A stretch of 64,000 nt of DNA, taken from contig NZ_MNLH01000001.1 of assembly GCF_002896555.1 (NCBI RefSeq), forward strand, positions 310,001-374,000. The letters are read 5' to 3'. Every line of letters begins with the position of its first letter. The stretch's first letter is position 1. The notes under the pieces were generated by a model, which had not been told where the DNA came from, did no database searches, and worked only from the letters and a program-made list of their open reading frames with translations. Below are positions 27,274-37,396 of the stretch, one piece after another. Source of the DNA: Gardnerella coleohominis (GTDB lineage: Bacteria > Actinomycetota > Actinomycetes > Actinomycetales > Bifidobacteriaceae). The position numbers and the translations under genes were made by a program.

Positions 27274-29070
27274 ATGAGCCAGACGGCGTATCGCACACAT
27301 CATGCCGTTGAAGTGACTGAAGAATTAGTCGGGCAAAAAGTAACCATCGCTGGTTGGGTTGATCGTCGCCGTGATCATGGTGGCGTTGCATTTGTCGATG
27401 TTCGTGATAACACAGGTTTAGTTCAGGTTGTTATTTACGATGAAGAAACTGCACGACCATTGCGTAGTGAATTCGTTGTACAAGTAACCGGCGAAGTTCG
27501 CTTGCGTCCAGATGGCAATGAAAACGATCATTTAGCTACTGGAAAAATTGAGATTGTTGCAGAAACTGTTACTATTCTCGCAAAATCAGACGCTTTGCCA
27601 TTCCAAGTTTCAACAGCTTTGGAAAACGAGTCCGAAAACAAGCTCCCAAGCGAAGATGTTCGTTTGAAGTATCGCTATCTTGATTTGCGTCGCCCATCTA
27701 TGCAACGCAATTTGAAGCTTCGCTCTGATATGGCTAAAGCTGCTCGTCACGCTTTGGAAGACATGGACTTTACTGAAGTTGAAACACCAACATTTATTAA
27801 GTCCACTCCAGAAGGCGCTCGCGACTTCGTTGTTCCAGCTCGCTTGGTTCCAGGCTCTTGGTACGCACTTCCACAGTCTCCTCAGCTTCTAAAGCAGTTG
27901 CTCATGGTTTCTGGTGTTGAACGTTACTATCAGCTTGCTCGTTGCTATCGCGATGAAGACTTCCGTGCTGATCGTCAGCCTGAGTTCACTCAGCTTGATA
28001 TGGAAATGAGCTTTGCAAGCCAAGAAGATGTTATGGCTATGGCAGAGCGAGTTATCGCTGCTATTTGGAAGGAAGCCGGTCACGAAATTACTCTTCCTTT
28101 GCCTCGTATTACTTGGCAGGAAGCAATGGATAAGTATGGTTCCGATAAGCCAGATTTGCGTTTTGGAAACCCACTTGTTGAATTAACTGACTTCTTTAAG
28201 AACACTCCATTCCGCGTGTTCCAGGCTTCATACGTTGGTGCTGTGCTGTTTAAGGGCGGCGCACAAACTCCTCGTCGTCAGTTTGACGCTTGGCAGGATT
28301 GGGCTAAGCAGCGTGGAGCTAAGGGATTGGCTTACGTTATCTTTGGTGAAGATGGCGAGTTAAAGGGTCCTGTTGCTAAGAATCTTAGCGAAGAAGAACG
28401 CGCAGGCCTTAAGGAAGCCGTTGGAGCAGAAGATGGCGATGCAGTGTTCTTCGCAGCAGGTTCCCGCGAGTCTTCGCAGCTTTTGCTCGGTGCTGTTCGT
28501 GTAGAGCTTGCTAGCCGCGCAGGATTGCTTCACCCAGATGAGTTTGCTTTCACTTGGGTTGTTGACTTCCCACTGTTCAAGCGCACTGATGATCCAGATG
28601 ATGACGACGTTGCTGTTGGCCACTCAAAGTGGACTTCTATGCACCATCCGTTTACAATGCCATCTGCTGATTGGATTGATAAGTTTGATCAAGATCCAGA
28701 GCATGCTATGAGCGATTCTTACGATATCGTGTGCAACGGTAACGAAATGGGCGGCGGATCCGTTCGTATTCACCGCGACGATATTCAAGATCGTGTGCTT
28801 AACGTTCTTGGAATCGATAAGGCTGAGGCTGACGAAAAGTTCGGCTTCCTGCTTGAAGCTTTCAAGTATGGTGCTCCACCTCACGCTGGTATTGCTTTGG
28901 GCTGGGATCGTACTGCTGCAATTTTGGCAGGCGCAAGCTCAATTCGCGACGTAATCGCATTCCCTAAGGCTGGCGGCGGACGCGACCCTCTAACTGGTGC
29001 TCCTGCTCCAATTTCTGACGAGCAGCGTGCTGAAACTGGCGTTGATTACGATCCAGATGAAGACGAGTAA
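27274..29070 (+). CDS. aspS: Aspartyl-tRNA synthetase (bacterial type)
   Basis: A 598-aa class II synthetase. An OB-fold anticodon domain is at the N-terminus ('[23 protein letters not shown]'). Motif 1 is in '[23 protein letters not shown]', motif 2 in '[27 protein letters not shown]', and motif 3 '[15 protein letters not shown]' lies near the C-terminus. The large insertion (GAD domain) between motifs 2 and 3 marks the bacterial type. The ATG at 27274 follows GAGGAAG; an upstream in-frame ATG at 27235 lacks a ribosome site. Whether it also charges tRNA-Asn cannot be told from sequence alone. Confidence 0.96.
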   Translation: MSQTAYRTHHAVEVTEELVGQKVTIAGWVDRRRDHGGVAFVDVRDNTGLVQVVIYDEETARPLRSEFVVQVTGEVRLRPDGNENDHLATGKIEIVAETVTILAKSDALPFQVSTALENESENKLPSEDVRLKYRYLDLRRPSMQRNLKLRSDMAKAARHALEDMDFTEVETPTFIKSTPEGARDFVVPARLVPGSWYALPQSPQLLKQLLMVSGVERYYQLARCYRDEDFRADRQPEFTQLDMEMSFASQEDVMAMAERVIAAIWKEAGHEITLPLPRITWQEAMDKYGSDKPDLRFGNPLVELTDFFKNTPFRVFQASYVGAVLFKGGAQTPRRQFDAWQDWAKQRGAKGLAYVIFGEDGELKGPVAKNLSEEERAGLKEAVGAEDGDAVFFAAGSRESSQLLLGAVRVELASRAGLLHPDEFAFTWVVDFPLFKRTDDPDDDDVAVGHSKWTSMHHPFTMPSADWIDKFDQDPEHAMSDSYDIVCNGNEMGGGSVRIHRDDIQDRVLNVLGIDKAEADEKFGFLLEAFKYGAPPHAGIALGWDRTAAILAGASSIRDVIAFPKAGGGRDPLTGAPAPISDEQRAETGVDYDPDEDE

Positions 29071-29170
29071 AGTTAAAAAATAAAAAATACTAAAAACGTG
29101 TAATATATAAATAAATTTTATTGTTTGAATTATATTTTCATACAATAATCAATATATGTTACGAAAATAT

Positions 29171-29221
29171 ATGCCGTTGATAACGAGAAACGCCAATTCT
29201 TCGATATCGGCGGCATTTTTG
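29171..29221 (+). terminator. Terminator of aspS
   Basis: ATGCCG (29171-29176) / CGGCAT (29211-29216), with an inner CGCC/GGCG pairing, followed by TTTTTG. Confidence 0.75.
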
Positions 29222-29250
29222 TAACTTAAGAGTTACAAAAAGTAACTATG

Positions 29251-29284
29251 TTGACAACTACGCGTAACACAAATCTATTAAAAT
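29251..29284 (+). promoter_or_regulatory. Promoter of the amino-acid ABC transporter operon, leaderless-type
   Basis: A perfect -35 TTGACA (29251-29256) is followed by CTATTA (18-nt spacing) overlapping TAAAAT (29279-29284). The latter ends 7 nt before the ATG at 29292. Either -10 leaves at most a few untranslated bases, and no Shine-Dalgarno is present. Confidence 0.55.
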
Positions 29285-29291
29285 TTTCGCT

Positions 29292-30101
29292 ATGAACAAA
29301 CAAGAATCAACACAAAAAAATATTTCAGAAGATGTTTATACAAGTTCTGATAGTGAACAATCAGAACAGCCTCTAGTTGAATTAAGCCATGTTGAAAAAC
29401 ATTTTGGCAAGCTTCACGTTCTTAAAGACATAAATCTTACTGTTAATAAAGGTGAAGTTTTGGTAATAGTAGGTCCTTCTGGATCAGGAAAATCTACTAT
29501 GTGCCGCACTATAAATCGCCTTGAAACCATTGACTCCGGAGATATACGAATCGATGGGAAACCACTTCCACAAGAAGGAAAAGAGCTTACAGCTTTGCGA
29601 GCCGAAGTTGGCATGGTATTCCAATCTTTTAATCTTTTTGCAAATAAAACAATCTTAGAAAATGTAACTCTTGCTCCTATGAAAGTACGCCATATGGATC
29701 AGCAAAGCGCTGAATCTCTCGCAATGGAATTGCTTTCACGAGTTGGAGTAGACAATCAAGCAAATAAAATGCCTTCACAACTTTCTGGCGGACAGCAACA
29801 ACGCGTAGCTATAGCTAGAGCGCTTGCAATGCAACCAAAAGTTATGCTTTTTGACGAACCAACTTCAGCATTAGATCCAGAAATGGTTAACGAAGTTCTT
29901 GACGTTATGGTCGAACTAGCTAAAGAAGGAATGACAATGATCTGCGTAACTCACGAGATGGGCTTCGCACGCAAAGCTGCAGATCAAATAGTGTTCATGG
30001 CAGATGGAAGAATACTAGAAAAATCTACTCCTGAAGAATTCTTCGAACATCCAAAAACTGATCGCGCAAAAGATTTCCTTTCCAAGATTCTTACGCATTA
30101 A
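29292..30101 (+). CDS. Polar amino-acid ABC transporter, ATP-binding protein (GluA/GlnQ-like)
   Basis: A 269-aa ABC ATPase: Walker [11 protein letters not shown]-loop '[12 protein letters not shown]', signature [15 protein letters not shown], Walker [14 protein letters not shown], and switch His in 'VTHEMG'. The 35-residue N-terminus is an acidic extension. It forms the cytoplasmic motor of a polar amino-acid importer with the following binding protein and two permeases. The gene set and binding-protein sequence point to glutamate (gluABCD-like), but glutamine or cystine are possible. It is the first gene of the operon; see the leaderless-type promoter. Confidence 0.93.
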   Translation: MNKQESTQKNISEDVYTSSDSEQSEQPLVELSHVEKHFGKLHVLKDINLTVNKGEVLVIVGPSGSGKSTMCRTINRLETIDSGDIRIDGKPLPQEGKELTALRAEVGMVFQSFNLFANKTILENVTLAPMKVRHMDQQSAESLAMELLSRVGVDNQANKMPSQLSGGQQQRVAIARALAMQPKVMLFDEPTSALDPEMVNEVLDVMVELAKEGMTMICVTHEMGFARKAADQIVFMADGRILEKSTPEEFFEHPKTDRAKDFLSKILTH

Positions 30102-30170
30102 TCTGCTTTTTGTTTTATCGTTCAGTAAAAATCCTGAAACTTTAAAACAGTTCTTATGAAGGGAAAAGAT

Positions 30171-31004
30171 ATGAAAATATTACAAAATCGCATTTTTCGT
30201 GCGATACTAGCAATGCTTTGTACCATATGTTGCGTTATGCCACTTACAGCATGCGATCGTAGCGATGGTAAAAAAGTCATACGGATCGGTATCAAATTCG
30301 ATCAGCCTGGCATAGGTTTTAAAAAAGCTGGAACTTATGTTGGATTCGACGTTGATGTTGCAAAGTATGTTGCTAAAAAGCTTGGATATTCTGAAGATCA
30401 GATTGTGTGGAAAGAAGCACCTTCTAAGCAACGAGAAGCAATGCTACAAAATGGCGATGTTGATATGATTGTTGCTTCGTATTCCATTACGGATGCTCGT
30501 AAAAAAATGGTGACATTTGCAGGACCATATTTTATTGCTGGTCAGGATTTACTAGTTCGAAAAGATGAGCATAAAGTAAGCGGTCCAAACGATTTGGACG
30601 GAAAGCGTTTATGCTCAGTAACAGGCTCAACGTCTGCAATTGCTATCAAAGAGCGTTACTCTTCAAAAGTACAGCTTATGCAACAGCCTGGTTATGCAGA
30701 ATGTGCAACTGCATTATTCTCAGGAATTGTGGATGCAGTAACAACAGACGATATTATTCTTGCTGGTTTAGCAACTGCTTCTCGAGGTCGTTTAAAGCTT
30801 GTAAACAAGCCATTTACCGAAGAACATTACGGCATTGGGATTAAAAAAGGCAATAAGAAACTAGCCAAACGCATTAATGAAGCACTAAAAGACATGATTA
30901 AAAATGGATCATGGAAACGAGCTTTAGACGATAATTTGCGCGGAACTGGTTTTAAGCCAAACGCAACTTATAATCCACCTATTCCTAAGGAAGGTGAGGA
31001 GTAA
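30171..31004 (+). CDS. Amino-acid ABC transporter substrate-binding lipoprotein (GluB-like)
   Basis: A 277-aa lipoprotein: a hydrophobic signal segment and lipobox L-T-A-C, then a type II periplasmic-binding fold ('IRIGIKFDQPGIGF', 'YVGFDVDVAKYVAKKLGY', 'VDMIVASYSITDARKKMV', 'DAVTTDDIILAGL'). It binds the amino acid outside the membrane and hands it to the two permeases. I chose the ATG at 30171 because GAAGGG precedes it; the in-frame ATG at 30156 would overlap that site. Its stop codon overlaps the next start by one base (TAATG). Confidence 0.92.
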   Translation: MKILQNRIFRAILAMLCTICCVMPLTACDRSDGKKVIRIGIKFDQPGIGFKKAGTYVGFDVDVAKYVAKKLGYSEDQIVWKEAPSKQREAMLQNGDVDMIVASYSITDARKKMVTFAGPYFIAGQDLLVRKDEHKVSGPNDLDGKRLCSVTGSTSAIAIKERYSSKVQLMQQPGYAECATALFSGIVDAVTTDDIILAGLATASRGRLKLVNKPFTEEHYGIGIKKGNKKLAKRINEALKDMIKNGSWKRALDDNLRGTGFKPNATYNPPIPKEGEE

Positions 31005-31681
31005 TGCAAGATTTTATTCAACTTTTTTCATCATATAACGTTCCGGGTGCCTTCCTCGTTAATATAGAAATAACACTGTGGAGCATACTATTTTCTACAA
31101 TTCTCGGCATCATATTAGTTGTTATGAGAATAAGTCCTATTGCGTCATTACGTCTTATTTCAACTATTTATGTAGAATTTTTCAAAAATATGCCTTTAAC
31201 GATAATCATGGTTTCTATGGTTCTAGGCGTGTATGCTCAATTAAAAATTGGATTCTCGCCAATATTTGATGTGAATTTCTTCTGGCTTGCTATCACAGGA
31301 TTATCGCTTTACACTGCAGCATTTGTCTGTGAATCTTTACGCTCAGGCCTTAATACTGTTCCTGTTGGGCAAGCGGAAGCATGCAGAGCATTAGGATTAA
31401 ATTTCTTCCAATCTGCAACGCAAGTAATTCTTCCACAGACTTTTTGTGGATCTGTTGCACCTTTAGGAAATACATTTATTGCATTGCTGAAAAATTCCAC
31501 GGTTGCGGCAGCCGCGTCCGTTGCTACTGAAACTTCAACAATGATGAGCGAAATGATTGAAAAACACGCAGATTTAATCATACCTATATTCCTCATTTTC
31601 GCTTTTGGATACGTTATTTTAATTATCCCAATCGGAATTCTCACAACGTATCTTTCAAACAAATTGGCAGTACGAAGGTAA
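31004..31681 (+). CDS. Amino-acid ABC transporter permease (GluC-like)
   Basis: A 225-aa inner-membrane permease of the HisM/GlnP type, with about five hydrophobic segments. The EAA loop 'QAEACRALGLNFFQSATQVILPQ' contacts the ATPase. GGTGAGGAG precedes the ATG, which overlaps the preceding stop codon. It pairs with the following permease to make the membrane channel. Confidence 0.92.
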   Translation: MQDFIQLFSSYNVPGAFLVNIEITLWSILFSTILGIILVVMRISPIASLRLISTIYVEFFKNMPLTIIMVSMVLGVYAQLKIGFSPIFDVNFFWLAITGLSLYTAAFVCESLRSGLNTVPVGQAEACRALGLNFFQSATQVILPQTFCGSVAPLGNTFIALLKNSTVAAAASVATETSTMMSEMIEKHADLIIPIFLIFAFGYVILIIPIGILTTYLSNKLAVRR

Positions 31682-31697
31682 AAAGAAGGTGAATATT

Positions 31698-32801
31698 ATG
31701 TCTAATAAAGAACAGTCACTTTTATTTGATACTCCGGGTCCAAAAGCTTTAAAAAAGATACGCATCGCTAACATTGTTGCAGGAATAATATTCGCATTAT
31801 TTATTGTTGCGATTCTTATGCGCTTAGCTAATCCACCACAGGGAGAAAATCAATTATCCTGGGAACTTTGGAAACCAGCAATAGAATACGAAGCATGGGT
31901 TGATTTCTATCTTCCTGGATTATGGATGACTCTAAAAGCATCATTACTTGCAATAGTTGGATCTATAATCTTTGGATTATTCTTCGGATTATGTAGGTTA
32001 CTACCGAATATAGTTATACGAGGAATATCGTCGATTATCGTAGAATTTTGTAGAGCTGTTCCAGTTTTATTGCTTATGATTTTCTTATGGAGAGGATTTG
32101 CTTTTTCTGGAATAAAAAACGCATCATACTGGGCTGTAGTTCTTGCTTTAATCTTGTACAACGGTTCTGTTGTTGCTGAGCTTGTTCGTGCAGGAGTTGG
32201 CAACTTGCCAAATGGACAGCGCGAAGCATCTCTTGCTCTTGGATTAAGCCACTATCAATCCTTAACTCAAATAGAAATGCCACAGGCTGTTATAGCTATG
32301 ATGCCTGCAGCTGTAACTCAAATTGTTGTTGTGTTAAAGGATACAGCTCTGGGCTCAATCATCATGTACACTGACTTGCTACAAGAATCAAGACGATTGG
32401 GTTCAATGTATTTTAACATTTTGCAAACTCTTTTCGTTGCATCAATAGTGTACTTCTTCATATGCTGGGTACTTTCGTGGTTTGCACAATGGCTTCCAGA
32501 ACACGTTAAGAACCGTACTGCAGCTCCAACAGAGCCTGAACCTGTTGCACCTATCGCAATTATGGATCCTTCTAACGTTAATCAGATTGCTGTTGCTAAA
32601 GAAGTTGAAGAGCTACCTCATGGTGGTACTCCACGCCGTTATCACGTACATCATCGCGGTACTAATGCTTCGATTCATCATTGGCGCCAAACTCGCTACT
32701 TGCAAGGCTACGATGAGCATCATAACGGGCTTCAAAATGAAGAAAACGAAGAAAACGAAGAAGGTGAAGAAACCAACCATTCAAGTCATAGTAGCGAATG
32801 A
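31698..32801 (+). CDS. Amino-acid ABC transporter permease (GluD-like) with charged His/Glu-rich tail
   Basis: A 367-aa permease with a HisM-type core (EAA loop 'QREASLALGLSHYQSLTQIEMPQ'). The ATG at 31698 has AAGAAGG 8 nt upstream. Beyond the last membrane segment (about residue 270) it carries an unusual cytoplasmic tail of about 95 residues. The tail is first Pro/Glu-rich, then His/Arg-rich ('RYHVHHRG', 'SIHHWRQTRY', 'DEHHNG'), and ends in a Glu/Asn-rich run and 'NHSSHSSE'. The tail could bind metal or a regulator, or be disordered; this is inference. It is the last gene of the operon. Confidence 0.9.
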   Translation: MSNKEQSLLFDTPGPKALKKIRIANIVAGIIFALFIVAILMRLANPPQGENQLSWELWKPAIEYEAWVDFYLPGLWMTLKASLLAIVGSIIFGLFFGLCRLLPNIVIRGISSIIVEFCRAVPVLLLMIFLWRGFAFSGIKNASYWAVVLALILYNGSVVAELVRAGVGNLPNGQREASLALGLSHYQSLTQIEMPQAVIAMMPAAVTQIVVVLKDTALGSIIMYTDLLQESRRLGSMYFNILQTLFVASIVYFFICWVLSWFAQWLPEHVKNRTAAPTEPEPVAPIAIMDPSNVNQIAVAKEVEELPHGGTPRRYHVHHRGTNASIHHWRQTRYLQGYDEHHNGLQNEENEENEEGEETNHSSHSSE

Positions 32802-32957
32802 TTATGCTAATAGTGATTTGTTACTGATTGCACCTAATAGATGAGTATTGGTATAATAACCTCATATTAATAAGTGAATTATCTTGAGTTTAAATTTTAA
32901 TAGCATATTTGAATTCAAGCTAGTTACACTGATGCCAATAAAATCTATTTTGGTTTG

Positions 32958-33003
32958 AAATGTCGTTAATGCGTCAACGGAGACGTGTTAACGGCATTTC
33001 ATT
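32958..33003 (+). terminator. Terminator of the ABC transporter operon
   Basis: A long stem AAATGTCGTTAA/TTAACGGCATTT extended by GCGTC/GACGT around a short loop, with a modest T-rich tail. The surrounding 32802-33108 holds no gene. Confidence 0.7.
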
Positions 33004-33108
33004 TATTTGCAATACTCTTAAATTGGGAAAATTAATCCGAGTATTTGCGTCACTTTGTGCAAATAGATAGACTGATATGTAAAAGTGTGTAAATAGGAGG
33101 CTAATAAT

Positions 33109-34536
33109 ATGGATGAAGCGTTCGAATTGTCTGCCGCAAAGATGCGTAAGCAGGGCATGAGTGACACAGCGATAGCACAATTTTCACACTTATACGATAT
33201 TTGGAATAACAATAAAGCAGGATCTTTTATTCGTGAACATGATGTCGAGCCAATAAAAACTGTTCCAAGTTTTCATGAAATTTATGAAACTATAGATCAC
33301 GATAAAGCAGTTAAAGCTTTTGCAAAAACAGCTTTTATAAAACTTAATGGCGGTTTAGGCACTTCAATGGGATTGTCGTGCGCGAAATCTTTACTACCGG
33401 TTCGCAGGCATAAAGCTCGCCAAATGCGTTTTATAGATATCATAATCGGACAGGTTCTTACGGCTCGCCAACGCTTAGGCGTCGAATTGCCTCTTATTCT
33501 TATGAATTCTTTCCGAACTTCTAAAGACACTTTGCAAGTTTTAAAGCGCAATCGAAAATTTGTACAAAACGAAATTCCGGTAGAAATTATTCAGCATCAA
33601 GAGCCTAAGATTCTAGCCGAAACGGGGGAGCCTGTTTCTTATCCTGAAGATCCTACTTTAGAATGGTGCCCTCCTGGACACGGTGATTTATATTCAACTC
33701 TTTGGGAATCGGGCATATTAGATATATTGTCTGATCACGGTTTTTCGTATTTGTTTATATCAAATTCAGATAACTTGGGCGCTCGTCCATCTAGAACTCT
33801 TGCCCAATATTTTGAAAACACTCATGCGCCTTTTATGATCGAGGTTGCAAAACGCACTCAAGCAGATAGAAAAGGCGGACATATTGTTCGAGATTCCGAA
33901 ACCGGACGCATGCTTTTAAGAGAAATGAGCCAAGTGCATCCTGAAGATCGTAGATCTGCTCAAAGCATAAATAAGCATCCGTATTTTAATACGAATAATA
34001 TTTGGATTCGAATAGATGCTTTGAAAAAACTGCTTAAAAAATATAATGGCGTTTTACCTTTACCAGTTATTTGCAACAATAAAACTGTAGACCCTACTAA
34101 TCTTGAAAGTCCTAAAGTTGTACAACTTGAAACAGCTATGGGAGCAGCTGTATCACTTTTTGACGAAGCAATTTGTGTAGAAGTTGATCGAATGCGATTC
34201 TTACCTGTTAAAACTACAAACGATTTGTTTATTATGCGCTCTGATCGTTTCCATTTAACCGATTCTTATGAAATGGAAGATGGTAATTACATATTCCCAG
34301 ATATTGATTTAGACCCAAGATATTATCGCAATATTAATGATTTCAACGAGAGATTCCCATACTCTGTTCCTGCATTAGCTGCAGCTAAATCGGTTACTAT
34401 AAAGGGAGATTGGACCTTTGGCAATCAAGTTTCAATGTTTGCTGACGCTGTTTTAGAAGATACAGGAGAGCCAAGCTATGTGCCTAACGGAGAATTCGTA
34501 GGCCCTCAAGGAATTGAACCTGATTCATGGGTATAA
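33109..34536 (+). CDS. UTP-glucose-1-phosphate uridylyltransferase (eukaryote-type UDPGP family)
   Basis: A 475-aa enzyme making UDP-glucose from glucose-1-phosphate and UTP. It belongs to the UDPGP family typical of eukaryotes and bifidobacteria rather than the GalU type. The nucleotide-binding loop is 'FIKLNGGLGTSMGLSCAKSLLPVR' in pieces at about 77-98, with 'FISNSDNLGA' for the uridine/metal site and 'NTNNIWIRIDALKK' later. In bifidobacteria this enzyme feeds the Leloir and lacto-N-biose pathways and glycan synthesis. AGGAGG lies upstream of the ATG. It is monocistronic with its own terminator. Confidence 0.94.
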   Translation: MDEAFELSAAKMRKQGMSDTAIAQFSHLYDIWNNNKAGSFIREHDVEPIKTVPSFHEIYETIDHDKAVKAFAKTAFIKLNGGLGTSMGLSCAKSLLPVRRHKARQMRFIDIIIGQVLTARQRLGVELPLILMNSFRTSKDTLQVLKRNRKFVQNEIPVEIIQHQEPKILAETGEPVSYPEDPTLEWCPPGHGDLYSTLWESGILDILSDHGFSYLFISNSDNLGARPSRTLAQYFENTHAPFMIEVAKRTQADRKGGHIVRDSETGRMLLREMSQVHPEDRRSAQSINKHPYFNTNNIWIRIDALKKLLKKYNGVLPLPVICNNKTVDPTNLESPKVVQLETAMGAAVSLFDEAICVEVDRMRFLPVKTTNDLFIMRSDRFHLTDSYEMEDGNYIFPDIDLDPRYYRNINDFNERFPYSVPALAAAKSVTIKGDWTFGNQVSMFADAVLEDTGEPSYVPNGEFVGPQGIEPDSWV

Positions 34537-34572
34537 TTCATATTTAAATATTTAATTTTTATTCGCAAATTG

Positions 34573-34604
34573 TAGGCATAACTTATAAAAGCTATGCCTA
34601 TTTT
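34573..34604 (+). terminator. Terminator of UDP-glucose pyrophosphorylase
   Basis: TAGGCATA (34573-34580) / TATGCCTA (34593-34600) followed by TTTT. Confidence 0.75.
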
Positions 34605-34987
34605 CATATGTAAAATAGGTGAAATATTATATATTTTTTCGATTTAACCATATTAAAACGCAAAAATACTATAAAAACCAGCATAAAAATTACAACAAAC
34701 AGCAAATATTAAGAAAAATCTTAACAAAATACAGTTTTTAGCTATTAAACAATATATGGGCGTGTCGCGTAAAATTGGCTTAATATCAACGTTTTTAGCG
34801 TGTACATTAAAAAATATAGAAGAAAAATATAATGTTTTTCTAAAAATGTCCACACGTATGAGAAAACACCATTAAAATAGAAAAGGCATGCTTGTAAGTA
34901 GAAGTACAAAAGCTTCAAACAAACGCTATTATTAATAGTGTTAATAGCATGAAAGAAAATACACCAAGCAACGATACGTGAGGAATA
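34605..34987. other. AT-rich intergenic region upstream of pafBC
   Basis: About 380 bases of very AT-rich DNA without a supportable ORF; open minus-strand frames are composition artefacts. It presumably holds the promoter of the PafBC-HelY gene string. GTGAGGAA just before 34988 is the ribosome site. Confidence 0.5.
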
Positions 34988-36925
34988 ATGGCAGAAGGAA
35001 CTAACGGAAGGCGACGTTTTTCCGATAAATGGGGCAAGCATGAATTAGATGTGCTCGCTGTATTATCTTCCGCATTCCCGCAATGGTTAACTTCAAGGCA
35101 AATAGCGCAACGAGTTAAAGCATATGCCGATTCTTATGGGGAGCTTGCAGATCAAGCAGCTAAAGCAGCCTTTGCAAAACAGTTCCAAAGAGATCGCGCA
35201 AAACTTGCGGCTATGGGAATTGCAATCGAATCGCGTCAACCAGAATATTCTTCAAAGTCTGAAGGACAGGACTTCGCTTCATATCGTCTACAGCTTGGCG
35301 ATGAACCTAGAGTTCGTTTACGCTTTAAGCAAGATGAACTTGCAGTGCTTGCCGCAGCTAATTATTTAGCACGTTCTATGTCAATTTCGTCTTCTGAATC
35401 CAACCATCACGAGCAGCCACATACATCTAGAACAGCTCCACGCGTTCCACAGGCTCCTGTTCCAGGATTAGGATTAGATTCTATTGCTCCAGGATTAGGT
35501 ACTCAAGTTATTCCTGATGACTTGGTAAAAGTTATTGATTCACGTCGCTTTGCTGCAACTGTTGACGTTGATGGCGAACATTTGAATGTTGCATATACAG
35601 ATTCAGATGATTTAGCTATGTTCGTGCTTGAACATCCTGGTTCTTCGATTGTAAGTCCTAAAGAAGCAGTTGATGCTTTCCATCGTAGACTTCATGCTGC
35701 TACTCAATTTGAATCTTGCGATGATAATTCTCCTTATGCTCAGGAAAATACTGATGAAGGAGAAAATGCAGATAATTTACCTATAGATCCTGAGAACGAT
35801 AAGCCACATCAAAAGAAAGGCACTTCATTCCAAACAGGAAGTGAAGTTGACCGTAGATTGCGTTTAATGCTATTCCTCTCAGCTCATTTAGGTGAGGAAT
35901 TCCCGCTGAACGAACTTGCTGTTCGCTTTATTGGAAACCCTAAGAATGAAGATGAATTGCGTCGATTTGTTGCAATTTTACAAAAGGATGTGAGCACTCT
36001 TCTTACAGTTTCTGATGACGGAGAAATGGCTGGAAGTCAATTCTTTGAGATTGACTGGTCTTTGCTTGAATCCGAAGGCATTGTTTCAGCAACAAATTCT
36101 TTGGGTCTTGAACGTTTAGCAGGAATTTCACAGCAATATATGAGTATGCTAACTGCATCTGTAAATTATCTTGCACACTCACCATTGCTTCCTGATGCTC
36201 AGCGTCAACAAGCAGAATCCTTATATATGCGTTTGCGCAAGCATGTTCGTCCTGGTGAAACTCCATGGCTAAGCTTAACTGGATATGAGATAGAGCCTCG
36301 CAATTGCTCTATCGTTAGAAGCGCAATTGCATCTCATTCTTTGCTTGATATGGAATACACAGATGGCGCTGGTAGGACTCGTCGTAAAGTAGTAGCACCT
36401 TCTAAAGTTTATGTTGATGAAGGCGTTTATTACGTTGCTGTTTGGACCGATGTAGAAAAGCAAACGCCTGAAGATAAGCGATCTTTGGTTGCTAAAGATA
36501 CTTCGATTAACAAGGCAAACGGTTTGCCAAGAATTTGGCAAGTACTTCGAGTAGCAAGAATTGAGCGCGCAGAAGTTATTAAGCCATTGTCTGAAGTTAC
36601 AATACCTGATGTTCCTGTTAGTGAGTTACGAACCTGGAGTTTCGACAATGGAACAGAAACTTCATTTATAACTGACGAAACAGATTTGAACTTTGTAAAG
36701 AATCTTTCAGGAGCGCGTGTAGAACCATATGGAAATGGATTGAAAGTACACTTAAACGTGTCTTCAGATTCTTGGTTTGTAGCATTCTGCATTGCACATG
36801 CGCGCCATATTAAAGCTGTTGCACCAGAAACATTGCGCACGATGATTCTTGCTCGCACGGAGCGCGAATTAAGTATTGAACAGGGCGGTGTAGAGCATTC
36901 TGAAGATAGTTCGGAGGTGCGCTAA
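34988..36925 (+). CDS. pafBC: PafB-PafC fusion, WYL-domain transcriptional regulator
   Basis: A 645-aa protein equivalent to PafB and PafC fused. The first half has an HTH ('WLTSRQIAQRVKAYAD', 'FQRDRAKLAAMGI'), a Pro/His-rich linker (about 130-165) and a WCX-like segment, but I see no clear WYL domain there. The second half has another HTH (about 288-345, 'DRRLRLMLFLSAHLGEEFPLNELA'), a WYL domain (about 430-500, 'SLLDMEYTDGAGRTRRKVVAPSKVYVDEGVYYVAVW') and a C-terminal WCX region. PafBC activates DNA-damage genes in mycobacteria; bifidobacteria lack the proteasome genes it was named for. It overlaps the next gene by one base. Confidence 0.8.
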   Translation: MAEGTNGRRRFSDKWGKHELDVLAVLSSAFPQWLTSRQIAQRVKAYADSYGELADQAAKAAFAKQFQRDRAKLAAMGIAIESRQPEYSSKSEGQDFASYRLQLGDEPRVRLRFKQDELAVLAAANYLARSMSISSSESNHHEQPHTSRTAPRVPQAPVPGLGLDSIAPGLGTQVIPDDLVKVIDSRRFAATVDVDGEHLNVAYTDSDDLAMFVLEHPGSSIVSPKEAVDAFHRRLHAATQFESCDDNSPYAQENTDEGENADNLPIDPENDKPHQKKGTSFQTGSEVDRRLRLMLFLSAHLGEEFPLNELAVRFIGNPKNEDELRRFVAILQKDVSTLLTVSDDGEMAGSQFFEIDWSLLESEGIVSATNSLGLERLAGISQQYMSMLTASVNYLAHSPLLPDAQRQQAESLYMRLRKHVRPGETPWLSLTGYEIEPRNCSIVRSAIASHSLLDMEYTDGAGRTRRKVVAPSKVYVDEGVYYVAVWTDVEKQTPEDKRSLVAKDTSINKANGLPRIWQVLRVARIERAEVIKPLSEVTIPDVPVSELRTWSFDNGTETSFITDETDLNFVKNLSGARVEPYGNGLKVHLNVSSDSWFVAFCIAHARHIKAVAPETLRTMILARTERELSIEQGGVEHSEDSSEVR

Positions 36926-37293
36926 TGCCTTGGTGGATTTGGCTGATTCTTGTTTTATTCTTCCTTATTATGCTTTGCGCAGGATTGCTTTATGTTGCGT
37001 GGAGATTTAATGAAGATTTTACTGTTGTAGCTGAAACAGCGGATAAGCTTTCTGCTATTTATGAAGCAGCAGAAAATGAAGAACCAGAACCTAGGGACGA
37101 TAGGCCATTCTTCACGCGTCCTGTTGTTGACGCGGCTCGACGTTATGAAGCTGTTTATCAAAGAGTTCTTATAAAAGAAGAGCATAAAAATGAGCGTCGC
37201 CAAGCAACTTGGAAGCGTTGGGGCGAAAAATCTTTGCGCGAAGAAGATCTTAATGCTGAGAAATTAGCAAATTCTAATAAATCATCTGATTAG
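36925..37293 (+). CDS. Small single-span membrane protein, hypothetical
   Basis: A 122-aa protein with one N-terminal membrane segment (about 4-27, 'WIWLILVLFFLIMLCAGLLYV') and a charged cytoplasmic-type tail with an acidic patch ('ENEEPEPRDD') and a basic, Arg/Lys-rich helix. GGAGGTGCGC lies before the ATG, which overlaps the pafBC stop. In mycobacteria tatA and tatC sit at this place between pafC and helY. This protein has the size and topology of TatA but none of its FG motif or amphipathic helix, so I do not call it TatA. Function unknown. Confidence 0.7.
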   Translation: MPWWIWLILVLFFLIMLCAGLLYVAWRFNEDFTVVAETADKLSAIYEAAENEEPEPRDDRPFFTRPVVDAARRYEAVYQRVLIKEEHKNERRQATWKRWGEKSLREEDLNAEKLANSNKSSD

Positions 37294-37311
37294 TAATTAA
37301 AAGAAGATTGA

Positions 37312-37350
37312 ATATGGCTAGTCATTAATACTTATGGTGGCTAGCCATAT
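37312..37350 (+). terminator. Hairpin between small membrane protein and helY
   Basis: ATATGGCTAG (37312-37321) / CTAGCCATAT (37341-37350), a perfect 10-bp stem with only a weak T-tail. It probably separates helY from the pafBC transcript. Confidence 0.6.
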
Positions 37351-37396
37351 TTAAGTTAAAAATAAATACAATAGTAAGAAAGCTGCACTTGTTATA

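Noticed and set aside
36925-37293. Calling the small membrane protein TatA
   Set aside because: Right position and topology, but no amphipathic helix or FG hinge after the membrane span.
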